A stretch of DNA of 64,000 nt, taken from positions 11,881,501 to 11,945,500 of the forward strand of contig OY754335.1 of NCBI GenBank assembly GCA_963573305.1, written 5' to 3'. The DNA is from Pyrrhosoma nymphula (Eukaryota > Arthropoda > Insecta > Odonata > Coenagrionidae). Shown here in pieces: positions 23,610-35,518 of the stretch. The notes beneath the pieces are model-generated. The model made no database searches. It had not been told where the DNA came from and saw nothing but the letters and a program-made list of their open reading frames with translations. Position 1 is the stretch's first letter, and the number at the start of each line of letters is the position of its first letter. The translations under genes were made by a program, and so were the position numbers.

Positions 23610-23935
23610 GTGTTTATATTTCTTTATCGCGCCAAGCCATATTTATCGTCTGTTCAACATTGATCCACGTCTCGTCTGTGTACACAATCTCTCTTCGCTC
23701 ACGGCGATATTTTTCAACAGTCTTAAAACGAACAATATCGTCTCTTTCAATAAGCATGCTTCGTCTGCCCCTGCGTTCGTATACGAAGCCTTTATCAACA
23801 AGAAGACGGTGTAATGTGTTCCTCTTGAAGTTAGGAAGATCCTTATCTATATTTACGGAGTTTAGAATGGTTTATAGCGTCGGAGGAATATTTTTCATGA
23901 ATGATTCATGAACTTTCCTACGAACTACAAATCTT
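23610..23935 (-). pseudogene. Tc1-like DDE transposase fragment
   Basis: Minus-strand translation gives VRRKVHESFMKNI, a stop, then LPNFKRNTLHRLLVDKGFVY, RRSMLIERDDIVRFKTVEKY and REIVYTDETWINVEQTINMA. The YTDETWIN block is the first catalytic Asp region of DDE_3/Tc1-like transposases, preceded by the usual helix-turn-helix-side segment. The rest of the catalytic domain is absent, and the fragment abuts PLE sequence at its upstream side. Confidence 0.7.
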
Positions 23936-23944
23936 ACGAAATCA

Positions 23945-24400
23945 TCATACATCGGTACGAAGTTTTCCGCGGGGTTTGATTATTATTGGAGCAGCTTTCG
24001 GGCGTTCCTCCGCGTGATGTCCATTGTTGACAACAGTGTCTCCAGTCATCCTGCTGGCGTCTTCAGGTCTGAAGTAGCGATGTCCGTTTTTCTCCATCTT
24101 ATATACACTGGTCTTTTTGGCGGGAATTTCGTTCATTGGCTCGCTGCTGGTTTCCTTTTTTAAAAAATCCTCTTCCAGGTACTTGAGAGGTTGTATCCGT
24201 CCTCCCGATTGAAGTATTCTGGATTTTTAGTGATTTCAGTTGCCATCTCCGATGATTCTGTGGTAGTAATAATTTTCCCTCAAGAGAACCCTGGGTTTAC
24301 CGAATTCCACCTTGTGTCTGGGTTCTGACCATACGTGTTCTGCGACGGCGGAGAGTTGAAATTGCTTGAATTGAGATACGTTGTTCTTGAAATATGCATT
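23945..24400 (-). pseudogene. Penelope-like element fragment 1 (GIY-YIG C-terminus)
   Basis: Minus-strand reading gives FQLSAVAEHVWSEPRHKVEF, RVLLRENYYYHRIIGDGN and, after a frameshift, PEYFNREDGY. These match the second half of the GIY-YIG endonuclease of Penelope-like retroelements (AEH...GHxIxFxxARVL...NREDGYxLS). The YIG core itself lies upstream and is missing, as is the reverse transcriptase. A hammerhead-like motif follows at 24029-24066, the same order as in the fragment at 37960-38510. A 63-codon frame (23945-24136) spans the 3' part. Confidence 0.75.
24029..24066 (-). ncRNA. decayed hammerhead-like motif H3
   Basis: CTGAAGA, then GCCAGCAGGATGACTGG as stem/loop II sequence, then GAGACACTGTTGTC where the relative at 38017-38054 has GAAACTGTTGTC. 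The GAAAC core is disrupted, so this copy is probably dead. Confidence 0.35.
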
Positions 24401-24910
24401 AGACTAACTTCAAAGGGGAAGCTTGACTTAAATATTGGTATCACCTCAAAGATATCTCATTAAGCTGCTGTGAAAAGACAGGACCGTGTTAACACCTCCC
24501 TGAATGCACATCCGTCCCGGATAGTGAGAAATCTAACAAAATATTTTTAAGGTATCCGGTTATCTTCTTGCAGCTATCACTATATAGGATTATTTCAGGA
24601 ATGAAACAATTTTACGTTTCAAAACTTTATAACATTTATTTCAAAGGACAATGGCATAAAATACATTAATTCACATAATCACTCGAACCATAAAGTAAAT
24701 CCAATTGAGAAAATAAACTTGCAAACAACTTCATAGGTCAAATAACATCACTCTGAAATTTTACAATGCAAACGACCATCAAAAGCGTAAATTTAACTTC
24801 TGAATATGGAATAAATAAAAGCTGCTGTAAGTAATTCTCTTGAATTCCAGTCAGAAACAGCCGATATACATCCTTGAGTATTAAAATTCACTGATGAATG
24901 ATTTCCAGAA
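24401..24910. other. unassigned DNA
   Basis: AT-rich, nothing recognised. Confidence 0.4.
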
Positions 24911-26165
24911 ATAGGTATCAACGAGTTTTACAAGACTACCAAAGGCAAAAATATCTGTGGCGTAGCGTTCACCTTTTTGAAACAAATCAAGTGTAAAAGG
25001 AACATTTCCAAATATAAGCTTAAAAGAATTGTGTGAAATTCACAGTGAAAAAATCAGTCGCCTGGACCGGTATTCGAACCCAGACCCCCCGATTTCGCGA
25101 GTGCTCTACCAGTTGGGCTACCCAGGCGTCTTCTATCACTGTGAATTTCATGGAGGCTTTAAGGAGCGAGATGTCTTTCACACAATTGTGTGACCACTAG
25201 CGGGTGACTCCGTTAAAGTTACTGCGCGGCCAGTTCCGCAGTTCTTTGAATAAGCTTAAAAGTAAATTGTTTTGAAATAATACATTTGAAGACTCAGGAT
25301 ATGTAGGGGAATTAGAAAGTTGTATTGTAATAGGCACAGTCTAAACAATTGTATACTGTGAAATAGGTATCAACTGTGCAGCGTTCACCGGTTTCAAAAC
25401 AATGAATGTTTTACGAGGAACTTAGTACGTTTAGTTAACTGTGAGTTTCAGGGGGTATGACAGCTAATAACTCTTGAGGACATTACATGCAGGCCAGTAA
25501 CATTTCTCATTCAAGTGGACAATGCAGTGTCACACATTTGTGTGTAATTTGAAAGCCATACGTTAAACGATTGAAATTCCACAGTTTTAAAAGTGTGGGT
25601 GGGTGGGAGAAAAGGGTGGGAGAGTTAAAAATTGGTATTTTTTTTGGAAATAATAAACTGCTAAAAATGCAAAACATTTCACGTTGAGAGTGTGAATCTG
25701 AGGTAGAGAAGTAACGGTATAGATATATGTGGTGCAATGTTCACCGTTTTGAAAACAATCAAGTTTAAAAGTAAAATTTGAATATATAAGCTCAAAAAAA
25801 TTGGTTTTTCAAATTAGAAACAAAATGAATGTGTTGGCGAAGTAGAAAGCAATTTTGGAATAGGAATCAGCTATGCAGAGTTCACCGGTTTGAAAATAAT
25901 GTATGTAAGTAATACAAGAAAACGAGAATGTGAAATTTTAGTTATTTTCAAGAGGTATTATTGCAAATAACCACAAGGATATTACATGCAGGCGAATGAA
26001 ATTTCTCAGTCCAGTGGGCGAGGCGGTGTCACGCGTTTGTGGGTTATTAACGGTTGAAATTCGCTGTGGGTGGGAGAGTTGAAAAAAGGTGATTTTTTGG
26101 AAAATGATAAACAACTAAAAATGCGAAATTTTCACGTTGAGATAGTGTGCATTTGAGGTACATGT
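24911..26165. repeat. tandem dimer, unit about 500-540 bp
   Basis: Two head-to-tail units. Matching landmarks are GTTCACC-n-TTTTGAAA at 24967 and 25739, TTCACCGGTTT at 25384 and 25881, and ATTACATGCAGG near 25482 and 25981. After removing the 236 bp due to a SINE insertion, the offset is about 500-540 bp, with one gap of about 39 bp between the units. The phrase GTTCACC followed by TTTGAAAA occurs twice in each unit, so the unit itself may be an old dimer. No reading frame; function unknown. Confidence 0.75.
25027..25249 (-). mobile_element. 223 bp SINE with tRNA-like core and 13 bp TSD
   Basis: Perfect 13 bp target-site duplication ATAAGCTTAAAAG (25014-25026 and 25250-25262). On the minus strand, 25127-25060 is tRNA-like: a 7 bp acceptor stem (GCCTGGG with TCCAGGC), a D-arm with A box TAGCCCAACTGGTAGAGC, and a T-arm with box B GGTTCGAATAC. 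The anticodon arm is mispaired, so it is not a working tRNA. A perfect 14 bp inverted repeat (GAAATTCACAGTGA, 25035-25048 and 25136-25149) brackets the tRNA-like part, which is unusual for a SINE. Confidence 0.8.
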
Positions 26166-26171
26166 ATAGTA

Positions 26172-26330
26172 ATAAAGGATTTGGTTATTTCTCGGTGACT
26201 GATATTAATAAATAATTCTCGGGTTTCCAGCCGAGTAAGATTTTGGGTTGCTGGATGGAGGAGTATTCCATCGAAACGTCAGCAACCCAAAATCTTACTC
26301 GGCTGGAAACCCGAGATTTATTTACTAACA
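26172..26330. mobile_element. foldback insertion with GAAACGTC centre
   Basis: Perfect inverted arms of 37 nt (26217-26253 and 26280-26316; they start TCTCGGGTTTCCAG) with weaker pairing beyond. The centre is GATGGA-n-TTCCATC then GAAACGT. Short direct repeats TGTATAGTA (26163-26171, 26331-26339) may be the target-site duplication. The centre resembles stem II plus GAAAC of the hammerhead-like motifs here, but the CTGANGA part is missing. Confidence 0.7.
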
Positions 26331-26339
26331 CTGTATAGT

Positions 26340-29300
26340 AGTTTTTCGCATGGATATTCAGCCGTGAAAATGCTGTAAGCTGAAGAGTATTGTTAGCTGT
26401 AAGACTAATGTATCCGTGTTTTTTGTAATGTCTGTGAGGTTGGACAATTAAAAATACACAATGGAACTATTGTGCCCATTCACTATCATAGCCTTAGAAG
26501 CTACTCACTACTTGCATTGAATAAGCACTAACTGTAAGACACTACACAAAACAAAGAACGGCACTTCACTTAGTTATATTTCACTTAATTTTCACAAACA
26601 TGGGATATGGGGCCGTGTACTGTGGGAGGTGAAGACGGAGTAGTAACATTGAACACAGTAAGAGCAGTACCTGTGGACAACTTTGGGCGATCTAACTGGT
26701 AACTTTGCACTTCACCGCTCTTATCGGTGTAAGTTGTACTTCGGAGGATATCCCGATCAGCAAAATGCTTAAAGCAAACTGCTGCGCTTGAAGAATGATT
26801 CCAGTCCTTCCTAAGAATATTCTTCAGCCACTGTTGGATACTCCGTTCATTTCAGGGAAAATAGAACACAGAGACGTATATCCCATCCTTGGTGGAAAGA
26901 TAGTTGGCTAATGCAACCTGGCACACAACAACGCTCGGGCATCTTTAATTTAAAAAAAGAGAAGTTGTTGTAATAAAAAGTCGTTTTGCTAGTCACAGTG
27001 AAATGTAGGATGACACAATGATTATTTCGAAAACAACTGACTGATAGCTATAAAACAGAATTGCGTAAAAAATTCCTAAGAAATAATATTCATTACATTT
27101 TTGTACTATGAATTTCTCTCCGTTAATGGCCGGCCGGCTAATTTTTGCAATGCTTTAGAAGACATAGAGAAATGATTTTGATACTCCACCTTCAGCATAC
27201 TAATTAGTATCTTAAAGTTATTGTACTTACCTTAAGCCACTCAAGATCCTAAAATTAAGCCGAGTTCTCACTTTCAAATAAGTGAAATTATGCCTTTTAA
27301 ATCACACGGACTGACTTCGCACACAAGTCGCCATGCTTTAAAAACAAAACGAGCGGACCCCTGCTCAGCGTTGCCAAATTTACATGCTCCGCCTGTATTA
27401 CAGGGGGCCATGGGTTGCCACAATGGACCAAGAAGGTCTTAGTGCCCGGGCTCCTGTCGAAGGCCCCCCTACAAACAATCTATTTATTTTTGCTTCACCG
27501 TGCAATGTTTAAGGATTGTGCCATGCAATGTACGATAGTATTGGCTTGATTTAACGTAGTTCCTCTGATTGACATGATGACGCTAAGTCCTTATTAGAAA
27601 ATGCCTTCAATTTACGTGAACATATGAGACCGTAAAAATAGGTAAACATGGATGCCTCTTGAAGTGTGTTCGTTTCATCTTGCCTCGTTTCTATCATTGT
27701 AATAAAAAAAATTGCTTAAAGTGTGCAGTAATATTTCAGCAGGAAAAAGGGGATCAGTAAGGAGGAAGCAATCAGTTTTAATCTTCTTCCTAAGCTAAGT
27801 GCAGAAGCTGTATGTCCCTCCCAAGTTGTATGTATCCGCCCCAGCATAGAGTCATTGCACTCCCGTAACTTCACGATCACCTCTCTAGCAATCAAATAAG
27901 TAGTTGCGCTAAAGGAGTGAGACATAAATAATTGCGAGGTTTCGTATAATTCTGCACAGTATGGAATGGAAACCTTCATTCCCTCAGTGGTGTAGACCAG
28001 TGGTGCTTAACGTAAGGTTCACAAGCCCAATGTAACCTGTGAATGGTTGAATTATTATATTTGAAGATTAAAGATTTTTGAGAAATTTTTACTAAACTAT
28101 CCTTGTAACCCTTGTAACATTGGGGGAAATATGTGAATAATAGTAGTTTGAGAGCATTCTGAATGAGGCTGTTTGTAACAAAATTCAAACTGATGTTCTA
28201 ATTTTACATGATATTTTCCTTGGTGATCCGCAGCTTCAATTTTCAAGATACTTCTCATCAGTGCTATTCTTGAAGTCTTTGCGTAGACATTTTTCTTAGC
28301 AGTTTCTTAAGACAATTGATTTTTTCGTTGTGAATGCTGGTTCCTCGAACGCTGCACTTATGCCTTTTGAAACTCTCGATAAAAGTATTGTATATTTGCG
28401 TTTCATCGATTAACTTGAGAGCATGCGTGAAATATGGCGTCTGTAATATGACAATAAATGTCGCTATTTACTTTCCTGAGTATCTTGTTATTTTATTTTC
28501 AAATTATGATAACTTACGCCTATTTTGAAAAAATAGATTTTCTAAACACCACATAAGTACATGAATCCCTTGCAAACCGCTGCTGAACCAACTGAGCCAT
28601 CTTCAGTATTTTAAGAAAATATTTGGTGAAATAAAATTATCCACCTTAAAAGTTTGAATTTTTAAATTTGAACACATTTAATGAAAGAGATTTATTTTCT
28701 TCAAAACTCAAAGCATACTTCCAATTCATTTTCTCTTCCGCAAGGTAAAGCTGTGAAACTGCTAGGGTTATTCTTTTCCATTTCGAGACTTCCTGCTTCA
28801 TTCATTGCCTAATCTTCCGCGTTATATATGTTTATCATGATAAATATCTCCGTAATGGTGACAGATTGTCCAACACGGATGGAAGAGAAATGTGTCGTGG
28901 GTTACCTAAGTTACTTTACGTCGTTGGCACGCATAAAGATATCTCTCATCCAATTTTCCACCCATAACACTGTGCGGTCATTTTCACACCGAGGATGGGA
29001 AGAAATTTTTTAGCACGTCTGTGAGAGGTTTAAGAGCGATTAAATATTAGATCAGCATAGCTGGTGACATACTTTGCGATCATGTACGATGTACTGATTG
29101 CAAGACCCTTTAGAACAGGATTCAGGTCACTCGTAAGTATTTACTACCGTGTATGATTTTCCACAGCGAAGAAAATGAGAAGCCAGAGTTTTCGTGTCGA
29201 TTGGTTCTCTGGGGAGTCTATAAATAACTATGGCCTTTTACGTTTTTAGAGATAGTTCGTTTGAATGGGAAGGGAAGGAATATTTGGAGAATGAAGGAGA

Positions 29301-30185
29301 AACGAAGAGAAACCCTGTGTCGGCATTTAACGAATGGCGCCAAGGGGTCCACCGTATGATGTCCCATCCAATGAACGTAGTCTGACACCTAGAGTGCTCT
29401 CCGCATGGTATATAATCAGGGATTGGACTGAACTTAACTGAACTATTCAACTGAACAATCTCTGCGACTGCCGTGATCCGAGCTAGAACTTTAGCCGCTA
29501 CGCCTTTTTCATATTTCATATTTTATATATTTCCTGATGCAGTTAATCCTCTTCTATGACGCTCATTTTCCGATTATGATCGTTTGGAACCGAGTTTGAA
29601 AACAGACTGATGGCAAATAAGGAAGCTTAAGTGCGAAAGAGAAAGAATGTCTGAATAAAAGCTCACTGACGTTTAGGCAGACAAAACTTTACAACTGAAA
29701 AAGGCTAAGCTTCAAAATATCAGCAGTAACTCAACAGCAGAAATATTCTTGACTGTTGGTGGCTCCACTTCGTAGAAGTTACTAATATCAGTACACATGA
29801 TTAAGACAGCTAAGTACAATTTACACGAAATTTTACACGTTCTTCCCAAAGACTTGAAAATGGACGCACTTGAGAAGATAGGAATTATCAGACAATCAAA
29901 TAACCTTCGCAACGAATTATTATTTCCGCATCCCTCCCCCCACCTTTCAGATAAACTTAATCTTTCCCGCTTCACCAGCCTTTAATCATCGTGTCTTTTA
30001 TTTTGTTATTTTTCCCCTAAACTCTGCACTTATATTTGTTTTCCCCCTCCTCCTCCGTAACTACAACAACAATAACAAACTCAAATAACAAACTTCTGTA
30101 TATTATATATTGTGTACCTGACCTGGCGATTCCGTAAAGCGGCGAAACTTTTCGTACAATAATAATGTTAAAACTACTAACCTGC
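26340..30185. other. long stretch without recognised genes
   Basis: About 3.8 kb of AT-rich DNA. The longest frames (29238-29519 minus, 93 codons; 29712-29975 minus and 27716-27979 minus, 87 each) show no known domain. A GC-rich patch at 27350-27475 has hAT-like GGGGG/CCCCC character but no definable ends. Confidence 0.45.
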
Positions 30186-30190
30186 CTTAA

Positions 30191-30745
30191 GGTGGTTCCA
30201 CCGTAAAATGGCTGAAATGTCATTTTATTCATAATCTGTCTACTTGCAAAAAAACTTTTCCTCTATCTGATATGAACAACAAAATAATACATTTCCGCAC
30301 TATTTTATTCTATAATTGAACTTGAAATTACATGGTGTTCAATGGGGGAATGAGAGAAACACGGGGAAAAATAGTATTTTTCCATAAAATATAAATGCCA
30401 TTTTTGCGGAAAACTGTTTATAAGAAGGAAATAATCCAGAGAAATTGAATAAAAATAAAATATAGGCATCTTACCACCTTATTTATTTAGTTATCGGGGA
30501 ATTACTGCCGCAATTGGAGTCAAAATGCGGTAATTCGTAGGAAATGGCGCTTCAGTCGGCTCCTATGGCTGGAAAAAAGAGTTAATTTAAAATACATTCG
30601 TGGAATAATTTGCATTTTTTCTGCTTTACTTTTGGTTTTCTATAAGTAACGCATTTCATCAGCGAATGCAGGATTTTTTGGACAATATATAAAAAATGTT
30701 AAATTTAGTATTTGTTTTGACTCACACAGTCGCGGCGGAACCTCC
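30191..30745 (-). mobile_element. TTAA-flanked MITE, copy 2 (inverted)
   Basis: 555 bp between TTAA at 30187-30190 and 30746-30749. Read on the minus strand it aligns with copy 1 (96-669) over its whole length, including the GACTGTGTGAGTCAAAACAA subterminal stretch. Ends are GGTGGTTCCACCG and GGAGGTTCCGCCG. Confidence 0.85.
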
Positions 30746-30749
30746 TTAA

Positions 30750-31325
30750 TCATGAGTACCTACTGATAGCAGAAATATTAATTCTTGCATTATTTCTCAC
30801 AAAATGTAAGATTTTCCAGAAGTTCAAAGCCACACACAAGTTACTCTCGAAATGCCTAAAACCCTCTCAATCCCACTTACAGACCAAGACTTTAGTGTCC
30901 CTTGTTACTCCTCCTCTGTTCTCATCGGGATAACACTAAAACCATTTCTCCTAATAAATAATGGGTTATATAATTTGCTTTGTTTTTTTAATAACCTACA
31001 TCTATTCTTTCTAGTCATGATTTCCCAGCTGCCTCATCGTGCGATCAATGTAAATGGCTGCCTGGGCATCTGCCTAAACTTGAATCTCGGAAAATTATGC
31101 GCCATGCATTTTAGAACGTGAATCAGGCGTTATAGACAGGCTTCCCATTTTTTTAAAATTTATTGTTTTTCAATTGTCAATATCAATAGAATATATTTGG
31201 TCACTAGCGCCATCACAAACATGAGTAGGATCAATGGAGCAGATCCCCCTCACCCAATGACTCATCCCCTCATTTTAATAAATGTTTTTTTTTTAATTTA
31301 CTCTCCCTCCTCCAAATTAATTTTG
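30750..31325. other. unassigned DNA
   Basis: An 89-codon frame at 30852-31121 has no recognised domain. Confidence 0.35.
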
Positions 31326-31329
31326 TAAC

Positions 31330-31376
31330 CCATCATGCGTCATGACCCCCCCCCCCCACTTTGTATGCATCCCTGA
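31330..31376. mobile_element. probable hAT right-end fragment
   Basis: TCATGACCCCCCCC then GTATGCATCCCTG closely resembles the right end of the hAT at 6760-9325 (TCATGACCGACCCCC, GTATCCGCGCCTG). No matching left end was found; AGTAGGA occurs on both sides (near 31222 and 31377) and could be a chance repeat. Confidence 0.45.
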
Positions 31377-31672
31377 GTAGGACAATGCATTGAATAAATA
31401 AAATATTTTTAATAATTAAAAATTGGAAAATATAATCGAAATGAAAACCGTGCATTTATTATGTAAAATATGCTAAAATAACCATCAACCCACAAATTAT
31501 TGGGAACTACATTTCAGAAGACTATGAGGTGGAATGAATTCCTAGAGTTTGGGATTTATGCACAGTACGCCGTTTATTCCAGTTTCACGTGTTTAATGAG
31601 TAGTGCGATTTCTCAAGAAACGACGAATTCAAGTTCTGGGCTATGAGTGGCAGCCGTAACGTTATAATTTAT

Positions 31673-31825
31673 TCAACATATTCAGGCGAGATATCGTGGA
31701 AGTTCTTCATAACGCAAGAGAAACATTTGCACTTTTCCACAAATTGCTTCCATGCGCACCAGCGTACAAGAATGCGTACAGTACGTATTAAAGCAATTTG
31801 TGGAAAAGTGCAATTGTTTCTCTTG
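31673..31825. mobile_element. palindromic insertion with 13 bp TSD
   Basis: A perfect 13 bp direct repeat CGTTATAATTTAT lies at 31660-31672 and 31826-31838. Inside are 41 bp near-perfect inverted arms (31709-31749 and 31791-31831) with a 41 bp spacer containing GCGTAC and GTACGT motifs. The right arm overlaps the duplicated target by six bases. No coding capacity. Confidence 0.7.
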
Positions 31826-32244
31826 CGTTATAATTTATGACCTTAATGCAGACATTTAGACAAAATATGACCGCTACGCATGCCTTTTGTTAAAGAGTTG
31901 TGTAAATTTCCTTCGTGTGCAGAAAAAATATTCGGCAAGTTCTCCTTCAGTATTTAGTGACGCTGGCGATTCTGCATAGCGATTATCGCAAATCTTAAAT
32001 TCTCTATTCTATTGGTGGATTCACAATTCTATTGACAGGCACAATACAGAATACCAAAGAGGCCTTAGTTGTAGTTTCTTGCTTCAATATTATGCCCATT
32101 GATTTCCCCAGTTTTTATGCAAATGGACTATGATGACGATATGTCATAACTTGAAATTAATATCAATTCACTTGGGTTCAACTGAGCAGAACTGGGTGCA
32201 ACATTCACTAAGTAGGTAGTATTGGGGCTCTACTGTACATTTTT

Positions 32245-32408
32245 CAGAAGTATTTCGGGTGTTTTAAAATGCTTTAAATACCTCAAATATGTATTTGAAG
32301 TGCAAAATATAAAATACCTTTTTCAAGTGTATTTCAAGTACAAAATGCAAAATTCTTACAGTATTTTAAATACGTATTTAAAATATGTGTATTTGAAATA
32401 CTGCCCTG
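32245..32408. mobile_element. MITE with (TATTTnAAATAC) inverted ends
   Basis: The right end GTATTTGAAATACTGCCCTG, read from the other strand, starts CAGGGCAGTATTTCAAATAC, a hAT-MITE-like end. The interior is a degenerate run of GTATTTNAAATAC units. The left end (CAGAAGTATTTCGGG) is eroded and the 8 bp flanks match poorly. Confidence 0.5.
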
Positions 32409-32504
32409 ACTATATCTTTTTACAATTTAAGTTCCACGAAAAAACCTTTTGAATAGTCATTAATTCCTTTTAGATTTTGATTCCTCGCCTTCATCCATGA
32501 GACT

Positions 32505-32612
32505 GATTGTATTTATCAATGTTTTTGTTGAGCCTCCAACTAAGGACACATTTTTCATATAAGGACATATTCTAATGGGCCACTGCTGTACGTAAAATAG
32601 AGGTTTTACTGT
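32505..32612. mobile_element. pogo-like terminal fragment
   Basis: CTAAGGACACATTTTTCAT, ATAAGGACATATTCTAATGG and the terminus AGAGGTTTTACTGTA form the subterminal repeats and end seen in pogo/Tigger-type elements of arthropods. No transposase. The assignment is from memory of such ends. Confidence 0.45.
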
Positions 32613-34990
32613 ATATTATGCTTCAAGTTTTCCCACTGGGTACTTTGGACTACCGATCAATAATACATTCAAGCCTAAAAGATATCTACTCTTGTGAGAT
32701 AGCAAAATTATAGCAGTCGTCGCACTTTATCAGAGTATTTTGCGACTACGCATTCCTTCTTCCTTTTGAATTCATCCTGGCCTTAGTGACATGCGTTTTA
32801 TGATCATTTTGGTGTTATTAACAACACTGTTGTTCTCAGTCACCCACGCCGATCCCCTTCAGTGTACACGTGCTGTACATTTTGTGTGTACATCGGTTCC
32901 TGAATTAGTTTCGAGAAGCACTCCAGGAACTCCTGCCGCTTAAAGTAAACTCGGTGTGTCTATTTGAGTTTTTCCCTTCCTGCGCTCTTCCAGCCCTTTC
33001 CTGCTCCGTCTCAAGTCCTCCCGCGGCAAATCCGCCTCTGCCCTTCCCCTTCATCCCAACCCAACCCAACCCCCCACGATTTCACAGGGAGGAGTTTTTG
33101 ACCTCTTGAGATCATTTCTCGTCGATAGCCGTCAGACTTTCTCCAGCATCTTGTTCTAAAATGGAGTGTTTGCAGAGTATAACGCATGACCACGATAATA
33201 ATTAAAATTTTCCAGATCTATAATATTGTGCTACCTTTAAAAATATCATCGGCAACCTTAAACCCCAAGATTTGTTGCTTCACATCCCTACTCATTTCTC
33301 AATTCCGTTTAATTTCTTATCGCTGTCATAAATCCTAATTTTACAATACTCATAGTGTGCTTCGTGCATTTATCAATCATTAATAGTTCCAGCGTCTTCC
33401 TCGGCGATTTTTCTCATTCATTGGTATTTCCACCATATGCTAATGTGTGTACATGAAAAATATGTTTCTCTTCTAAGCTGACTTTTCATCAAGAAATTTT
33501 CCTCCCCAGGATTTCTCCTTCGTTGGTTCTCGCCCTGATATCTTAGTATTCAATTCCACGTTTCTATTTCATCTCGTCATCTTTCTTCTGCTGCTATCAC
33601 CCAAACTTCGTTGTCATATAGCAACATGCTTCATGCGTATAACTTTATGAGGTGTTTTCTAGGCAATTCAGTGCTGAAAGACGACATTTTTAGTGTAACA
33701 GTATCGCTGTTCAGAGTGAAACTGATGTGAGTGTCAAAATTTACAATTTTTTTCTGTATTTTGTATTAAATATTCAATATTGTTTAACGGGCACTTTAAT
33801 ACTTTCAAATTTTTTGTGAAAAAACATGTATACGTGCCTTTTTCTAAACCTTAAAATGATTCCGGAAGAGTTTCCGCGCAGTCAATCTTACTAAACTTAA
33901 CTTTGATAGACAAGGGGTTACTCGTTGAAACGTGGCGGCAAATTTAGGTGAGAGTTTTAGGAGATATGTATAGGCAAGGTGTTTAGAAACCAGCGTTGGT
34001 GCTCATGAAGGTGTCTCCCGCCCAATTTTCTACTCTTATCACTTTAAATTACCCTTAATTGTAAAAATATATTTATGGGCCTCGATTACGCACAAACTAA
34101 CACAACTCCAATACTTTACACTGTACGGTCATTTCCATTTAAAGCATGAGACTAAAATTTCTAGCTCATTCAAGGATGAATTATGCCTTAGAAATATACT
34201 TAGGAAAATACCTACGAAAAGGCTTCAAATTTCGCGGATTTAAGAATAAACAATGTCAGTTCCGTTGATCACCAAGTAAATTATTTCACAAAAGTTGAAC
34301 CTTATTTTGAGATTCGTTTAAAAAATAACTTCCTGAGTACACACAAAGTACTATTCCACGTATATTTTCCTCAAAAAAATGGCGTATTTGCGGCATAAAT
34401 CGAATTTTGTGGTACAAGTAACATAATAACTTATTAACTCCGAAGTAACATTTACTTAAACGATCGTTGGAATCCAACTATATGGTCATTCTCAATACTC
34501 CCGTGGAATTTGCTGAGTAATCTCGTCACTGGTGGGGCGGCTAATTAGCTCTTGGGAATATATAGAATAAGGATGTGGGTTTTATTTCAGGAAACGGCAA
34601 ATTTTTAAGACGGAAGAACCTGTTCCTCTTAGCAATGAAAAAATCATTCGAGGCCCATAAATATATTTTTACTAATAAGGGTAATATAAAACTTGAGCAA
34701 AGATTATGTGAAAGCCTAATTCCTACTTCAACCTATAAATACACGCTCCTTGGTCAAACAAAGAAAAAATCACAATTAATTCGATAAAATTCTTTAAAAT
34801 AAAAAAATGAAATGTGGTATGGAATTTTTTATTTTTCAATTTGGCTTCAGAGCCAAATATGTACGTAACGGAAGAGCCGCAGCAGTTAGCCTTGTGTGGA
34901 ATATCCGTGAAGTTAGAGGCGTATCTCCTCCCTAAGCCTCCATCCAGGGGCGTCGTATGAAGGAAGTCTGGGTAAAGAAGCTCTTTCTCA
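32613..34990. other. unassigned DNA
   Basis: No recognised element or domain. Contains an AACCCAACCC tract near 33058. The 70-codon frame 34575-34787 is unassigned. Confidence 0.45.
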
Positions 34991-35465
34991 CCCTCTCTTC
35001 GCGCTCCTCAACCCTTGGTTCGTTCGCGATCTTCGGCGGTGAAAGTCTCGAGTCGTTGTGGGGGCGGTCGCATAAGCAAAAGGGTTCGAGCGGGAAGATT
35101 TTGATGTAAAAGGGCCGAGGGGTGGAGGGTGGGGAGCCGTGGGGAATGTGGTTCTCTCCTTGACTGCTTCCCTACCCAACACCACTCCCCCTCCATCTCA
35201 CGGCCCTTCTCTCGGAAGGAAGGGGAGAGAGGGGGGATGCAAACTTCCCTTTGCCGCGGGCCATCTGAGAGCGGTGGCGGGCGATGGGGGGGGAGCCGTG
35301 GGATTGTGCGACGACCCCGCCCTCCTTAAAGTCACTTCCTGCCCACATCCTCCTCATCTCATCCACCGCCTCCTCAGCGTTCCCTTCGTCCAAATCTTCT
35401 TCTCATGCCTCCGTCTCCTTTCCCTACTCCGTCCACTTCTACGAATTTTCGAGGAAGGTAGGCAG
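34990..35465. other. GC-rich island with overlapping ORFs
   Basis: About 470 bp markedly richer in G+C and CpG than its surroundings, with purine/pyrimidine-skewed runs (GGGGAGAGAGGGGGG, CTCCGTCTCC). Open frames of 62-110 codons overlap on both strands, as expected for GC-rich DNA, and none shows a known domain. It could be a promoter or 5' region of a host gene or a transposon fragment; the sequence does not decide. Confidence 0.4.
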
Positions 35466-35518
35466 AATTAGGTTTCACAGTGTATATCCTTGCCCTAAGT
35501 CCAACGTCGTGTGTTACT

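Noticed and set aside
25060..25127. A tRNA gene on the minus strand
   Set aside because: Acceptor stem and A/B boxes look good, but the anticodon arm is mispaired and the sequence sits inside a 223 bp insertion with a TSD; SINE is the better reading.
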